Assembly (NCBI RefSeq): GCF_965138225.1
Contig: NZ_CBCSAX010000001.1
Source of the DNA: Helicobacter_D ganmani
Lineage (GTDB): Bacteria > Campylobacterota > Campylobacteria > Campylobacterales > Helicobacteraceae
Strand: one strand, 5' to 3'
Length of the DNA stretch: 64,000 nt
The notes under the pieces were generated by a model. That model saw only the letters and a program-made list of their open reading frames with translations, had not been told where the DNA came from and searched no databases. Made by a program: the position numbers and the translations under genes. Below, piece after piece: positions 54,700-62,834 of the stretch. Positions within the stretch are counted from its first letter, which is position 1; each line of letters begins with the position of its first letter.

Positions 54700-57012
54700 T
54701 TAAACATCTAAATGTTTCACATCTTTTGCGTGTGTTTGGATATACTCACGCCTTGGTTCTACCTCATCACCCATAAAGAGTGAAAAGACATCACTTGCTT
54801 CTGTTTCGTCTTGAATCTCTACACGAATCAAACGCCTATTTTCTGGTGTCATCGTTGTTTCCCAAAGTTGCTCGGGATTCATTTCTCCTAGACCTTTATA
54901 TCTTTGGATATATGCGCCTTTTTTGCTACTTTCTTCTATTGATTCTAGCATACTCACCGCGTCTTTTCCCTCTAAGAATCCCAAATCAAATTCTTTGATT
55001 TTATTAAACACGAAATGCGCTTCTTCAAAAAGTGGGTGCGTAAAAAGCTCATCATCAATCTTAATATCTACCAATCCAGAATCGGTTTGCACATATAAAT
55101 GCACTTTTTCCTCATCTATCTTTTCGTTTAAAATATTAAATCCAAGCTCTGCGATTCTTTCTTTAATTGTTTCACACAAGGCGTTATTTGGAAGTGCAAG
55201 TAAATCACTATTTTCAATCAAGAAGCGTACCACTTCAATTAAAGCAAATCGTTTTTTCAGATTCTGCAAGGTAGAACGATAATGTGCGACAATTTTAAAA
55301 AACTCCATCAGTTCTTTTGTCCCAATTCCTTGAAACTCAAAGTTTTCAATTCCATTTTCAATCAAATATTCGCTCAAAGCCTTTTCATCTTTGAGATAAA
55401 TTTCCTTTTTTCCCTTTTTGAAGCGATAAAGTGGCGGCTGGGCAATATACAAATAACCCGCTTCAATGATACCTTTTAAATAGCGAAAAAAGAAAGTCAT
55501 CAAAAGCGTTTGAATATGGCTTCCATCTACATCAGCATCAGTCATAATAATGACTTTATTATATCTTGCTTTTGTAATATCAAATTCCTCTCCAATTCCG
55601 CAACCTAAAGCGGTAATGAGATTTTTAATTTCCTCACTTTTTAGAATCTTATCTAGGCGACTTTTTTCTACATTTAAGATTTTTCCTCTTAATGGAAGAA
55701 TCGCTTGATAAACCCTATCTCTCCCTTGTTTGGCTGAACCACCTGCAGAATCTCCTTCTACAAGATAAAGTTCGCTAATGCTTGGGTCCTTACTCTGACA
55801 ATCCGCTAATTTACCCGGAAGTGTGCCTACGCTAAAAGATTCTTTCTTGCGCGTGAGTTCTCTCGCCTTTTTTGCCGCTTCTCTACCTCGTGCGGCTAAA
55901 AGTGCTTTTTGCATGATTGCTTTAGCTTCGTTGGGATTTTCTTCAAAAAACTTTGAAATCTTTTCAAAACTAAGTTTCTGTACAATAGGACGCACAAAGG
56001 AGCTTCCTAATTTGCTTTTAGTCTGCCCCACAAACTGCGGGTCAATAACTTTTACCGAAACAATCGCAAGTAATCCCTCTCTAATATCATCGCCTGTAAT
56101 TTTGGAATCCTTTTCGCGTGCATTGGCATTTTCTTCAATATAATTTGTAATCGCCCTAGTCAAGCCCATACGAAATCCTGCTTCGTGCGTTCCTCCGTCC
56201 GTTGTGTGAATGTTATTAACAAAACTTAATACTTTTTCATCAAAACTTTCATTATAAGCCAAAGCTACTTCTACTTCTACATTTTCATCTCTTCCCTCAA
56301 AGTCAATAATAGGAGAAATAAAAGGTTTTTTGTTAATATCGTGGATAAACTGCGACAATCCACCCTCAAAGTGATAGGTTTCGTCAAAGTCGCTTTGCTC
56401 GTCCTTAAAATGAATTGTAATTTGATGATTTAAATAAGCAAGCTCTTTGAATCTCTTTTTTAAAATTTCTTTATCAAAATTTACAACTTCAAAAATACTA
56501 TCATCGGGGATAAATTCAATTGTTGTTCCATTGAGTTTTGTCTCACCAATCACTTCTAAAGCATTTTGTGGAATCCCTTGCACGAAATCTTGACGATAGA
56601 TTTGATTGTGTTTATAAATCGTCATTTGCAAGCTTTTAGAAAGCGCATTTACGACGGAAACTCCTACTCCGTGCAAACCACCAGAATAAGTTTTTTGGTC
56701 AAATTTACCCCCCGCGTGGAGAACGGTTAAGGCAACCGTAGCGGCTGAAATTCCCTCTGTGGGGTGAATATCTACAGGAATTCCACGCCCATTATCGGAA
56801 ATCTTTGCTCCGCCTTCTTTGGTTAAAATCACTTCAATTTCTGTGCAGTATCCTGCCATTGCTTCATCAATGCAGTTATCTACGACTTCATAAATCAAAT
56901 GGTGTAATCCACCGATATTTGTATCACCAATATACATTCCCGGACGTTTTCTAACTGCTTCTAAGCCTTTTAAAACTTTAATACTTTGTCCTGTGTATTC
57001 TAAATCTTCCAT
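54700..57012 (-). CDS. gyrB: DNA gyrase subunit B
   Basis: In this 770-residue protein the GHKL ATPase motifs are YEVVDNCIDEAMAG, DNGRGIPVDIHP and GGLHGVGVSVVNALS. The TOPRIM domain has ELYLVEGDSAGGSAKQGRDR (~415) and IMTDADVDGSHIQTL. The C-terminal gyrase B part with YKGLGEMNPEQLWETTM closes it. With GyrA it introduces negative supercoils. It lies 32 bp after dnaN in the origin-proximal dnaA-dnaN-gyrB order. Confidence 0.98.
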   Translation of the reverse strand: MEDLEYTGQSIKVLKGLEAVRKRPGMYIGDTNIGGLHHLIYEVVDNCIDEAMAGYCTEIEVILTKEGGAKISDNGRGIPVDIHPTEGISAATVALTVLHAGGKFDQKTYSGGLHGVGVSVVNALSKSLQMTIYKHNQIYRQDFVQGIPQNALEVIGETKLNGTTIEFIPDDSIFEVVNFDKEILKKRFKELAYLNHQITIHFKDEQSDFDETYHFEGGLSQFIHDINKKPFISPIIDFEGRDENVEVEVALAYNESFDEKVLSFVNNIHTTDGGTHEAGFRMGLTRAITNYIEENANAREKDSKITGDDIREGLLAIVSVKVIDPQFVGQTKSKLGSSFVRPIVQKLSFEKISKFFEENPNEAKAIMQKALLAARGREAAKKARELTRKKESFSVGTLPGKLADCQSKDPSISELYLVEGDSAGGSAKQGRDRVYQAILPLRGKILNVEKSRLDKILKSEEIKNLITALGCGIGEEFDITKARYNKVIIMTDADVDGSHIQTLLMTFFFRYLKGIIEAGYLYIAQPPLYRFKKGKKEIYLKDEKALSEYLIENGIENFEFQGIGTKELMEFFKIVAHYRSTLQNLKKRFALIEVVRFLIENSDLLALPNNALCETIKERIAELGFNILNEKIDEEKVHLYVQTDSGLVDIKIDDELFTHPLFEEAHFVFNKIKEFDLGFLEGKDAVSMLESIEESSKKGAYIQRYKGLGEMNPEQLWETTMTPENRRLIRVEIQDETEASDVFSLFMGDEVEPRREYIQTHAKDVKHLDV

Positions 57013-57044
57013 CTTTTTCCTAAATTGTGTAATTCTAAAAAATT

Positions 57045-58112
57045 TTAAATAATAATAGGCATAACAACAGTGGAGAAATTCTCACTTTTTAACACAAAAG
57101 GAGCATTTTTACCATTAAGTTCCCAAATGAAATCCGCAGTGTCGATTTGCATTAAGAAATCCAAAACATGACGAGAATTAATACCAATTTCAATTTCCTC
57201 ATTAAGAGAAAGATTTATTTCAATTTGTGTTTTAGCTTCTGAATTATCTTGACTTAAAGATTCAAATAAAATTTCATTAGATTTAAAAGTAATTTTAACA
57301 TCATTTGTTACAGAGTTAATAACTTTAATTCCTTCGATAATTTTCGCTTTTGGAATCGTAAGCTGTGTCGCGACTTCTTTTGGCAATATTTTTTCATAAT
57401 CTGGGAATTTTCCATTGATAAGATGAGAAAAGAAAATGTAATTTTGAGATTTGATGATAATGTCTTTTTCGTTATAGAAAAGTTCAAGATTATCAAAGAA
57501 CAATTTTTGAATTTCTGTAATTGCTTTTTTTGGGAAAATTAGTGCAAGATTGTTTCCTGATGCGTTGTCAAATTTTACCATTGCAAGTCGTTTTGTATCC
57601 GTAGCCACGAAATTATAAGAATATTCCTTAATATCCAAAAGAGCTCCGTTTAATTCGCGTTTTTGGTTATTAATATCAATTACAGGAAAAATTTTTTTCA
57701 TTGAAGTGATTAATTGTAAAGAATTGATTTCTAGTTTCGGTAGGTTTTCGTATTCTGGAAAGGTTGGAAATTCTTGAGCATTAAACATTGGAAGTTTAAA
57801 AGAGCTTTTATTTTGTTGAATATGGAGGTTTTCGTTGTGAGTATAAAGATTAACATCACTTTCTTTTAATCGTTTGATAATATCTAATGCTTGTTTCCCA
57901 TTAACCGTTGCGATTCCGTGTTCGTTAATGGTTAAAGAATCACTAATTGCACAAAGTCCTATTTCAAAATCTGTGGCTTTACAAATGAGTTGATTGTCTT
58001 TTGTTTCAAGGTAAATGTGGGAAGTGATTTGACTAGAATCTTTTTTGTCTAAAAAAGGTTGTAAAGAAGTAAAAATGTTGTCTAAAACACTATTTGGAAT
58101 GGTGATATTCAT
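57045..58112 (-). CDS. dnaN: DNA polymerase III beta sliding clamp
   Basis: This 355-residue clamp has three repeated clamp domains (segments NSVLDNIFTSLQPFL, ITSMKKIFPVIDINNQKRELNGALLDI and a third ending in a hydrophobic VVMPIII tail). The repeats are divergent, as usual. The C-terminal MPI tail matches the MPM(R/I)L ending of clamps. AAGGAG lies seven bases before the ATG. It follows dnaA across 174 bp that contain one near-match DnaA box. Confidence 0.96.
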   Translation of the reverse strand: MNITIPNSVLDNIFTSLQPFLDKKDSSQITSHIYLETKDNQLICKATDFEIGLCAISDSLTINEHGIATVNGKQALDIIKRLKESDVNLYTHNENLHIQQNKSSFKLPMFNAQEFPTFPEYENLPKLEINSLQLITSMKKIFPVIDINNQKRELNGALLDIKEYSYNFVATDTKRLAMVKFDNASGNNLALIFPKKAITEIQKLFFDNLELFYNEKDIIIKSQNYIFFSHLINGKFPDYEKILPKEVATQLTIPKAKIIEGIKVINSVTNDVKITFKSNEILFESLSQDNSEAKTQIEINLSLNEEIEIGINSRHVLDFLMQIDTADFIWELNGKNAPFVLKSENFSTVVMPIII

Positions 58113-58209
58113 ACGGAGCTCCTTAATTAAATTTATAAATTTTAGAAGTATTAGTAGAGGGCTTGAATTGTTGAATAAGTGCTACAAGCTTCTAAAATTC
58201 GTATTTTTG

Positions 58210-58218
58210 TGTGAATAG
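58210..58218 (-). promoter_or_regulatory. possible DnaA box in the dnaA-dnaN spacer
   Basis: TGTGAATAG on the plus strand is CTATTCACA on the minus strand, one mismatch from the TTATTCACA boxes upstream of dnaA. The spacer is AT-rich. In Campylobacter the origin is in the dnaA-dnaN spacer and in H. pylori it is bipartite, so a second origin element here is conceivable. A single degenerate box is weak evidence. Confidence 0.3.
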
Positions 58219-58286
58219 ATAAATTTTTTAATTTCACATTAATTCACCATTTTAGCAAAACTTTGTTTTTATTGTATTTAAAAGAA

Positions 58287-59582
58287 TCATTTTATTTTAT
58301 TTTTTATTTCTTCAATGATAGTTTTAAAGTTTGCATTGTTATTGATTTCGTCTTGAATACTTTTCATTGCTTTGCTTACTGTGCTGTGGTCTTTCATTCC
58401 AAAGAAATTTGCAAGATAAGGCATAGAGTTAGGTGTCAAAGTGCGAGCTAAATAAATTACAATTTTACGCGCAATTACGATATTTTTTGAGCGATTCTTA
58501 CTTTTAATGTCCGAGGGTTTGAGATTATAGTATTTTGCAACAGTGTCAATGATTTTGTCCATACTGACATTTTCTTTGGATTCTTTGATATATTCTTTTA
58601 AAACATCTTTGATGAAATCAAGACTAATTTCTTGAATATTTGTAACATTCATTGAAAAGCTAAGTTTCACTAAAACACCCTCAATTTCACGAATATTATC
58701 ATTAATATTTGCCGCGATAAAATGAATAATAGTATCATCAAGATGGATTCTATCTAATTCACATTTTGCGCGAATAATATTAATTTTTGTTTCTAATTCT
58801 GGAGGTTGAATATCTGCTAAAAGTCCAGAAGTAAAACGAGTTTTCAAACGCTCTTCTAAGCCTTTCATATCTTTTGGTGGGCGGTCAGAGGTTAGGACAA
58901 TTTGTTTATTGTTTTCTTTGAGCTCATTAAAAGTGTGAAAAAATTCTTCTTGAATTTGTTCCTTTCCACTCAAAAATTGAATATCATCAATCAATAAATA
59001 ATCACAAGCCCGGTATTTTTCACGGAATCGTTCCATTGTATTGTTGCGAATATGTAGCAAAAAATCATTCAAAAATTGTTCGCTTGTGGTGTAAATGACA
59101 TTTTTACCTACAAGAATATTTGCATTACCAATCGCGTTGAGTAAATGTGTTTTACCAAGCCCTGTATTTCCATAAATTACAAGAGGATTATACTTAATGC
59201 TTTGATTTTGTGCTACAGCTTTGGCAACATTAACGGCAAAGGTATTAGAATTACCCACCACAAAGGAATCAAAAGTAAAAGAGGGATTGAGATTTGTTGT
59301 TCTGTTTTGTTTGTTGCGCACATTACTTTTGTTTTCTTTCTTTTTGTTAGAATTTGCAACTTCCACGATGATTTCAGGCTTTAAACCATTATTGATTTCA
59401 AAAAGATGAGCAATTTTGTCTGCGTATTTTGTTTTTACCCAACTTGCAATCAAGACATTTGGAGCATTTAACACGATTCTATCTTCACGAGAATACTTTT
59501 CATTATAGGTAATTTGATTGATATAATTTTCAAATTCAAAAGTTGTGATTTCATCTTTAAGCTGTAATAAAATCTGATTCAA
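58287..59582 (-). CDS. dnaA: chromosomal replication initiator protein
   Basis: This 431-residue protein has the AAA+ Walker A YGNTGLGKTHLLNAIGN, Walker B YLLIDDIQFLSGKEQIQEEFF, DRPPKDMKGLEERLKTRF and the DNA-binding signature MKDHSTVSKAMKSI near the C-terminus. I prefer a TTG start: AAAGGC stands six bases upstream and the resulting MNQILLQLKDEI aligns with C. jejuni DnaA. An in-frame GTG eight codons upstream (59606) lacks a ribosome site and overlaps a DnaA box. Boxes just upstream suggest autoregulation. Confidence 0.96.
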   Translation of the reverse strand: MNQILLQLKDEITTFEFENYINQITYNEKYSREDRIVLNAPNVLIASWVKTKYADKIAHLFEINNGLKPEIIVEVANSNKKKENKSNVRNKQNRTTNLNPSFTFDSFVVGNSNTFAVNVAKAVAQNQSIKYNPLVIYGNTGLGKTHLLNAIGNANILVGKNVIYTTSEQFLNDFLLHIRNNTMERFREKYRACDYLLIDDIQFLSGKEQIQEEFFHTFNELKENNKQIVLTSDRPPKDMKGLEERLKTRFTSGLLADIQPPELETKINIIRAKCELDRIHLDDTIIHFIAANINDNIREIEGVLVKLSFSMNVTNIQEISLDFIKDVLKEYIKESKENVSMDKIIDTVAKYYNLKPSDIKSKNRSKNIVIARKIVIYLARTLTPNSMPYLANFFGMKDHSTVSKAMKSIQDEINNNANFKTIIEEIKNKIK

Positions 59583-59715
59583 ATTTTTGCCTTTAAAGTT
59601 ATTCACAGGTGTGAATAAGATGTGAATAACTCGTGAAATTTGGAACGATTTTATCTCAAAATTACTAAAAATTTTATATTATTATGCAATTTTTTAAATT
59701 ATTTTAAGGAAATGA
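59583..59715. other. probable replication origin (oriC): DnaA boxes plus AT-rich element
   Basis: Between dnaA and ruvC three perfect TTATTCACA boxes are packed: one on the plus strand at 59599-59607 and two on the minus strand at 59610-59618 and 59621-59629. A strongly AT-rich segment (~59649-59705) follows and could serve as the unwinding element. Gene orientation switches here, with dnaA-dnaN-gyrB leftward and ruvC-thyX rightward. Whether the spacer after dnaA is a second half of a bipartite origin cannot be decided from sequence alone. Confidence 0.75.
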
Positions 59716-60198
59716 GTGAATATCTTAGGAATTGACCCGGGAAGCAGAAATTGTGGCTATGCGATTATAAAATTAGATAAAAATGCAATTTCTTTGGTGG
59801 AAGCAGGTTTGATAAAAATCAAAGAAAGAATCTTGCAACATCAAATTTTAGAGTTTGTGGAAGGGATTGATTTGGTATTGAAAAATCATTCTATTGATTC
59901 CGTCGCGATTGAAGATATGTTTTATGCGTATAATCCCAAAAGCGTAATCAAGCTTGCGCAATTTCGTGGAGCGTTGAGCCTTAAGATTCTACAAGAGTTA
60001 GGAAATTTCACTGAATATACGCCTTTACAAATTAAAAAGGCTTTGACAGGAAATGGAAAGGCACAAAAAGAACAAGTTGCCTTTATGGTAAAGCGACTTT
60101 TGGGGCTTAAGGGTGAAATTAAGCCTCTAGATATTACAGATGCAATTGCCATAGCAATTACACACGCACAACGATTAAAACTTCAAGCTAAGGAATAA
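59716..60198 (+). CDS. ruvC: Holliday junction resolvase
   Basis: RuvC cleaves Holliday junctions after RuvAB branch migration. The 160 residues include the first catalytic aspartate in LGIDPGSRNCGYAI, AIEDMFYAYNPKS with a catalytic glutamate and the last acids in LDITDAIAIAITHA. The start is GTG after AAGGAAAT. thyX follows three bases after its stop, so both are co-transcribed away from the origin. ruvA and ruvB are not present. Confidence 0.96.
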   Translation: MNILGIDPGSRNCGYAIIKLDKNAISLVEAGLIKIKERILQHQILEFVEGIDLVLKNHSIDSVAIEDMFYAYNPKSVIKLAQFRGALSLKILQELGNFTEYTPLQIKKALTGNGKAQKEQVAFMVKRLLGLKGEIKPLDITDAIAIAITHAQRLKLQAKE

Positions 60199-60201
60199 TC
60201 T

Positions 60202-60828
60202 ATGCAAATTACACTTTTAAATTACACAAAATTAAATATTTGTGCGCACGCAATTCGCACTTGTTGGCAGAGTTTTGAAAAGGGTGATAATGGCGGAGAA
60301 AAGGATAAAGAGTTGATTTATCGCGTGGGAAATAAATTCAAACACGCTTCCACTTTAGAGCATTTGTATTATACTTTTTACATTCAAGGAATCTCACGTG
60401 CGACTTTGCAAGAGTTAGCACGGCATAGAATTGCATCTTTGAGCGTGAAATCTACGCGCTACACGCTTAAAGAATTGAAAAATACAGAATCTTTTTTGCC
60501 TTTAAATGAGGTAAATTTCTCACGCGCAGGGAAATTTTTAGTTTTTACTCAAAATAAAGCCGTAGATAAAGCAAGCGTGCAGGCACTAGAGAACCTCCGC
60601 TTATTATTGCAAGAAAATATTAGCAATGATTTGGTTAAATTTGCTATGCCCGAATCCTACAAAACAGAATTAACTTGGAGCATTAATGCACGAAGTTTGC
60701 AAAATTTTTTACATTTGCGTAGCTCCAAAAGTGCGTTGTGGGAGATTCGTAATTTAGCTTTTGCGCTTTTTGAATCCTTGCCAAATGAGCATAAGTTTTT
60801 GTTTGAGGAATGTGTAGGAGAGGAGTGA
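60202..60828 (+). CDS. thyX: flavin-dependent thymidylate synthase
   Basis: ThyX makes dTMP from dUMP using methylene-tetrahydrofolate and FAD/NADPH, independent of ThyA. The 208 residues contain the ThyX motif RHRIASLSVKSTRYTL (RHRxxS...SxR) near residue 73. HASTLEHLYYTFYIQGISRA precedes it, with WSINARSLQNFLHLRSS later. It lies downstream of ruvC in an operon. Confidence 0.96.
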   Translation: MQITLLNYTKLNICAHAIRTCWQSFEKGDNGGEKDKELIYRVGNKFKHASTLEHLYYTFYIQGISRATLQELARHRIASLSVKSTRYTLKELKNTESFLPLNEVNFSRAGKFLVFTQNKAVDKASVQALENLRLLLQENISNDLVKFAMPESYKTELTWSINARSLQNFLHLRSSKSALWEIRNLAFALFESLPNEHKFLFEECVGEE

Positions 60829-60901
60829 AATAAATAAGTAAGACTAAAAACATTGATATTTTATCATATAGTATAAACCAAAACTTTAAACTCTTTTTTT
60901 C

Positions 60902-60907
60902 TATAAT
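60902..60907 (+). promoter_or_regulatory. candidate -10 of dcuC
   Basis: A perfect TATAAT lies 46 bp before the dcuC ATG, in a T-rich context that is typical for Campylobacterota promoters. Confidence 0.45.
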
Positions 60908-60953
60908 AAATTCCATAAATTTTTGTCAATCAATTTACTGTTTAAGGAAAAAT

Positions 60954-62417
60954 ATGTCAGCTTTAATGATAGTTTCTACACTTCTAGCAGTTGTAATTGT
61001 AGCGTATTACATACTCCAAAAATACAATCCGATTTTTGTATTTTTGCTCTCAGGATTGGTTTTGTTGATTTTTTCTTTTTATCTGACAGGCTCTCCGATT
61101 CCAAAAGCTCCGATAAGGTCTCCAGAGGAAATGACATTTTTAAATGTGTTGCTAGATAGTTTTGCCTTTATCACCGCAACTTTTAAAGCGCAGCTTTCAG
61201 GGGTTGGGCTGATTATTATGAGTGTAGCGGGATTTGCTGCATATATGCGACACATTAATGCTTCTGCCAAGCTCGCATTTCTTGCAAACAAGCCTTTGGG
61301 TAGAATCAAAAACAAATATTTTATTTTGAGTGGAACATTTGTTGTTGGAATGGCATTAAAAATCGTGATTTCTAGTTACGCGGGATTGCTTTTGTTGCTT
61401 TTAGCGTGTATTTATCCTGTGCTTCTTGCGCTAAAGATTCGCCCTATCACCGCAGTTTGCGTGCTATCTCTCATTGCACTAGATTATGGACCAAAAGACG
61501 GAAGCTCTATCAATATGGCAGATATGGTGGGGCAAAAGGACAATGTCATTGGGCTGTTTTTGGATTATCAAATTTGGAGTGTCGCGGCTTATGTGGCAGT
61601 GATTGCACTTGCGATTCCATTTTATTTTGCGTGGGTGGATAAAAGGGACGCGCTTAAAGGGGTGTTGAGTGGTGAAGCAGAGATTCCACAAATCCTTAAT
61701 CCCAAATGCCCGACTTTTTATATCCTATTCCCTTGGCTGCCAGTGGTTTCTTTGTTTGCTGCATATTTTTTGCAGATTAAACTAGATGTGGTAACGGCAA
61801 ATTTCATTAGCATTGCGATTGTTTTTGCCGTGGAATTTATCCGACACAGAGACGCTAAGAGACTTGGTGAGGATATGGTTGTGATTTTAAAGGCAATGGC
61901 AGAGATTTTTGTCAGTGTCGTTAGTATTATCATTGCGGCAGGAGTTTTTGCAGAGGGGGTTAAGTCTCTTGGTGGCGTAGGGATTCTTGTCAATGCGGTT
62001 TCTGGATTTGGCAAAACAAGAGAATTTGCGACTTTTGCGGTGATTTTGAGTATTGCAGTCTTTAGCTTTTTAGTGTATTTTGCTAGCGTGATTATGGGAA
62101 GTGGAATCGCAGCATTTAATGCCTTTGGCAGATTAGCTCCAGAAGTAGCAACGAAGCTTGGAATCGCGCCGATTACTTTAGTTTTACCCATAGAGATTGC
62201 GTCTTGTCTAGGGCGGGCGGCTTCTCCGATTGCGGGTGGGATTCTTGCTCTAGCGGGGTTTGCGAAAGTTTCGCCAATGGAGATTATCAAGCGCACAACT
62301 CCGCTTTTGCTCCTTGCTATGGTGGTGAATATCCTTGTGGCTTTTTATCTTGCAAAGGCGAATCCTCTTCCTCCACAAGAGCGCACACAAACGCAGGCGG
62401 TGGAATCTCTTTTTTAG
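60954..62417 (+). CDS. dcuC: C4-dicarboxylate transporter, DcuC family
   Basis: This 487-residue inner-membrane transporter has about twelve helices. Characteristic segments are IMSVAGFAAYMRHINASAKLAFLANKPL, ALDYGPKDGSSINMADMVGQ, VIMGSGIAAFNAFGRLAPEVA and PIEIASCLGRAASPIAGGILALAG. DcuC proteins export succinate or exchange it for fumarate under anaerobiosis. It is a second C4-dicarboxylate carrier in this window. RBS AAGGAAAA precedes the ATG. The gene stands alone. Confidence 0.93.
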   Translation: MSALMIVSTLLAVVIVAYYILQKYNPIFVFLLSGLVLLIFSFYLTGSPIPKAPIRSPEEMTFLNVLLDSFAFITATFKAQLSGVGLIIMSVAGFAAYMRHINASAKLAFLANKPLGRIKNKYFILSGTFVVGMALKIVISSYAGLLLLLLACIYPVLLALKIRPITAVCVLSLIALDYGPKDGSSINMADMVGQKDNVIGLFLDYQIWSVAAYVAVIALAIPFYFAWVDKRDALKGVLSGEAEIPQILNPKCPTFYILFPWLPVVSLFAAYFLQIKLDVVTANFISIAIVFAVEFIRHRDAKRLGEDMVVILKAMAEIFVSVVSIIIAAGVFAEGVKSLGGVGILVNAVSGFGKTREFATFAVILSIAVFSFLVYFASVIMGSGIAAFNAFGRLAPEVATKLGIAPITLVLPIEIASCLGRAASPIAGGILALAGFAKVSPMEIIKRTTPLLLLAMVVNILVAFYLAKANPLPPQERTQTQAVESLF

Positions 62418-62479
62418 ATTTTTTGGGTTGTTTTTCTCATTGTTGCAGGGTTATTGCTGTGGGATTTCATACCACAAGC

Positions 62480-62832
62480 TTACTTCCTCAAAATATGCAA
62501 ATATTCCAAAGTGCAATCTTGCTTTTGGATTCGTTTGGAATCCGCTTTGAAACGTTGGTGTTTTTGTGTAGCAAAAGAGTATTTGCCATATTTTTCAAAA
62601 ATAGCTTGAATTTGCTCTAAACCAAGCAATCCCTCATCATTATAGCTTAGAAAATCCACTCAAATCATTGCTAATAATTTGCTTTACTTGTGTTTTAAAA
62701 AGCCTCCCCACTGCTGCAGTTCCAGCGAATATATCACAAAAGATAGAATCTTTTAAAGACTTTGTGCGAGCTTTTTGAAGTGTAGATTCTATACTTGTTT
62801 GCAAAAAGTGAGAGAGTTTAAATTTTAATTTA
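62480..62832 (-). pseudogene. deleted D12-class adenine-specific DNA methyltransferase
   Basis: On the minus strand an open stretch reads KLSHFLQTSIESTL, then IFCDIFAGTAAVGRLFK (motif I of D12 methyltransferases) and IISNDLSGFSKL before TAA. In another frame it continues at once with YNDEGLLGLEQIQAIF, EKYGKYSFATQKHQRFKADSKR and LEYLHILRK, the usual C-terminal end of this family. The N-terminal portion and about 150 central residues, including the DPPY motif, are missing. This is a dead DNA methyltransferase, likely from a lost type II system. The rest of 62418-62479 holds nothing recognisable. Confidence 0.85.
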
Positions 62833-62834
62833 CA

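Noticed and set aside
62204..62620. 138-codon plus-strand ORF after dcuC
   Set aside because: It overlaps the end of dcuC and then runs antisense through the D12 methyltransferase remnant; no coding character.
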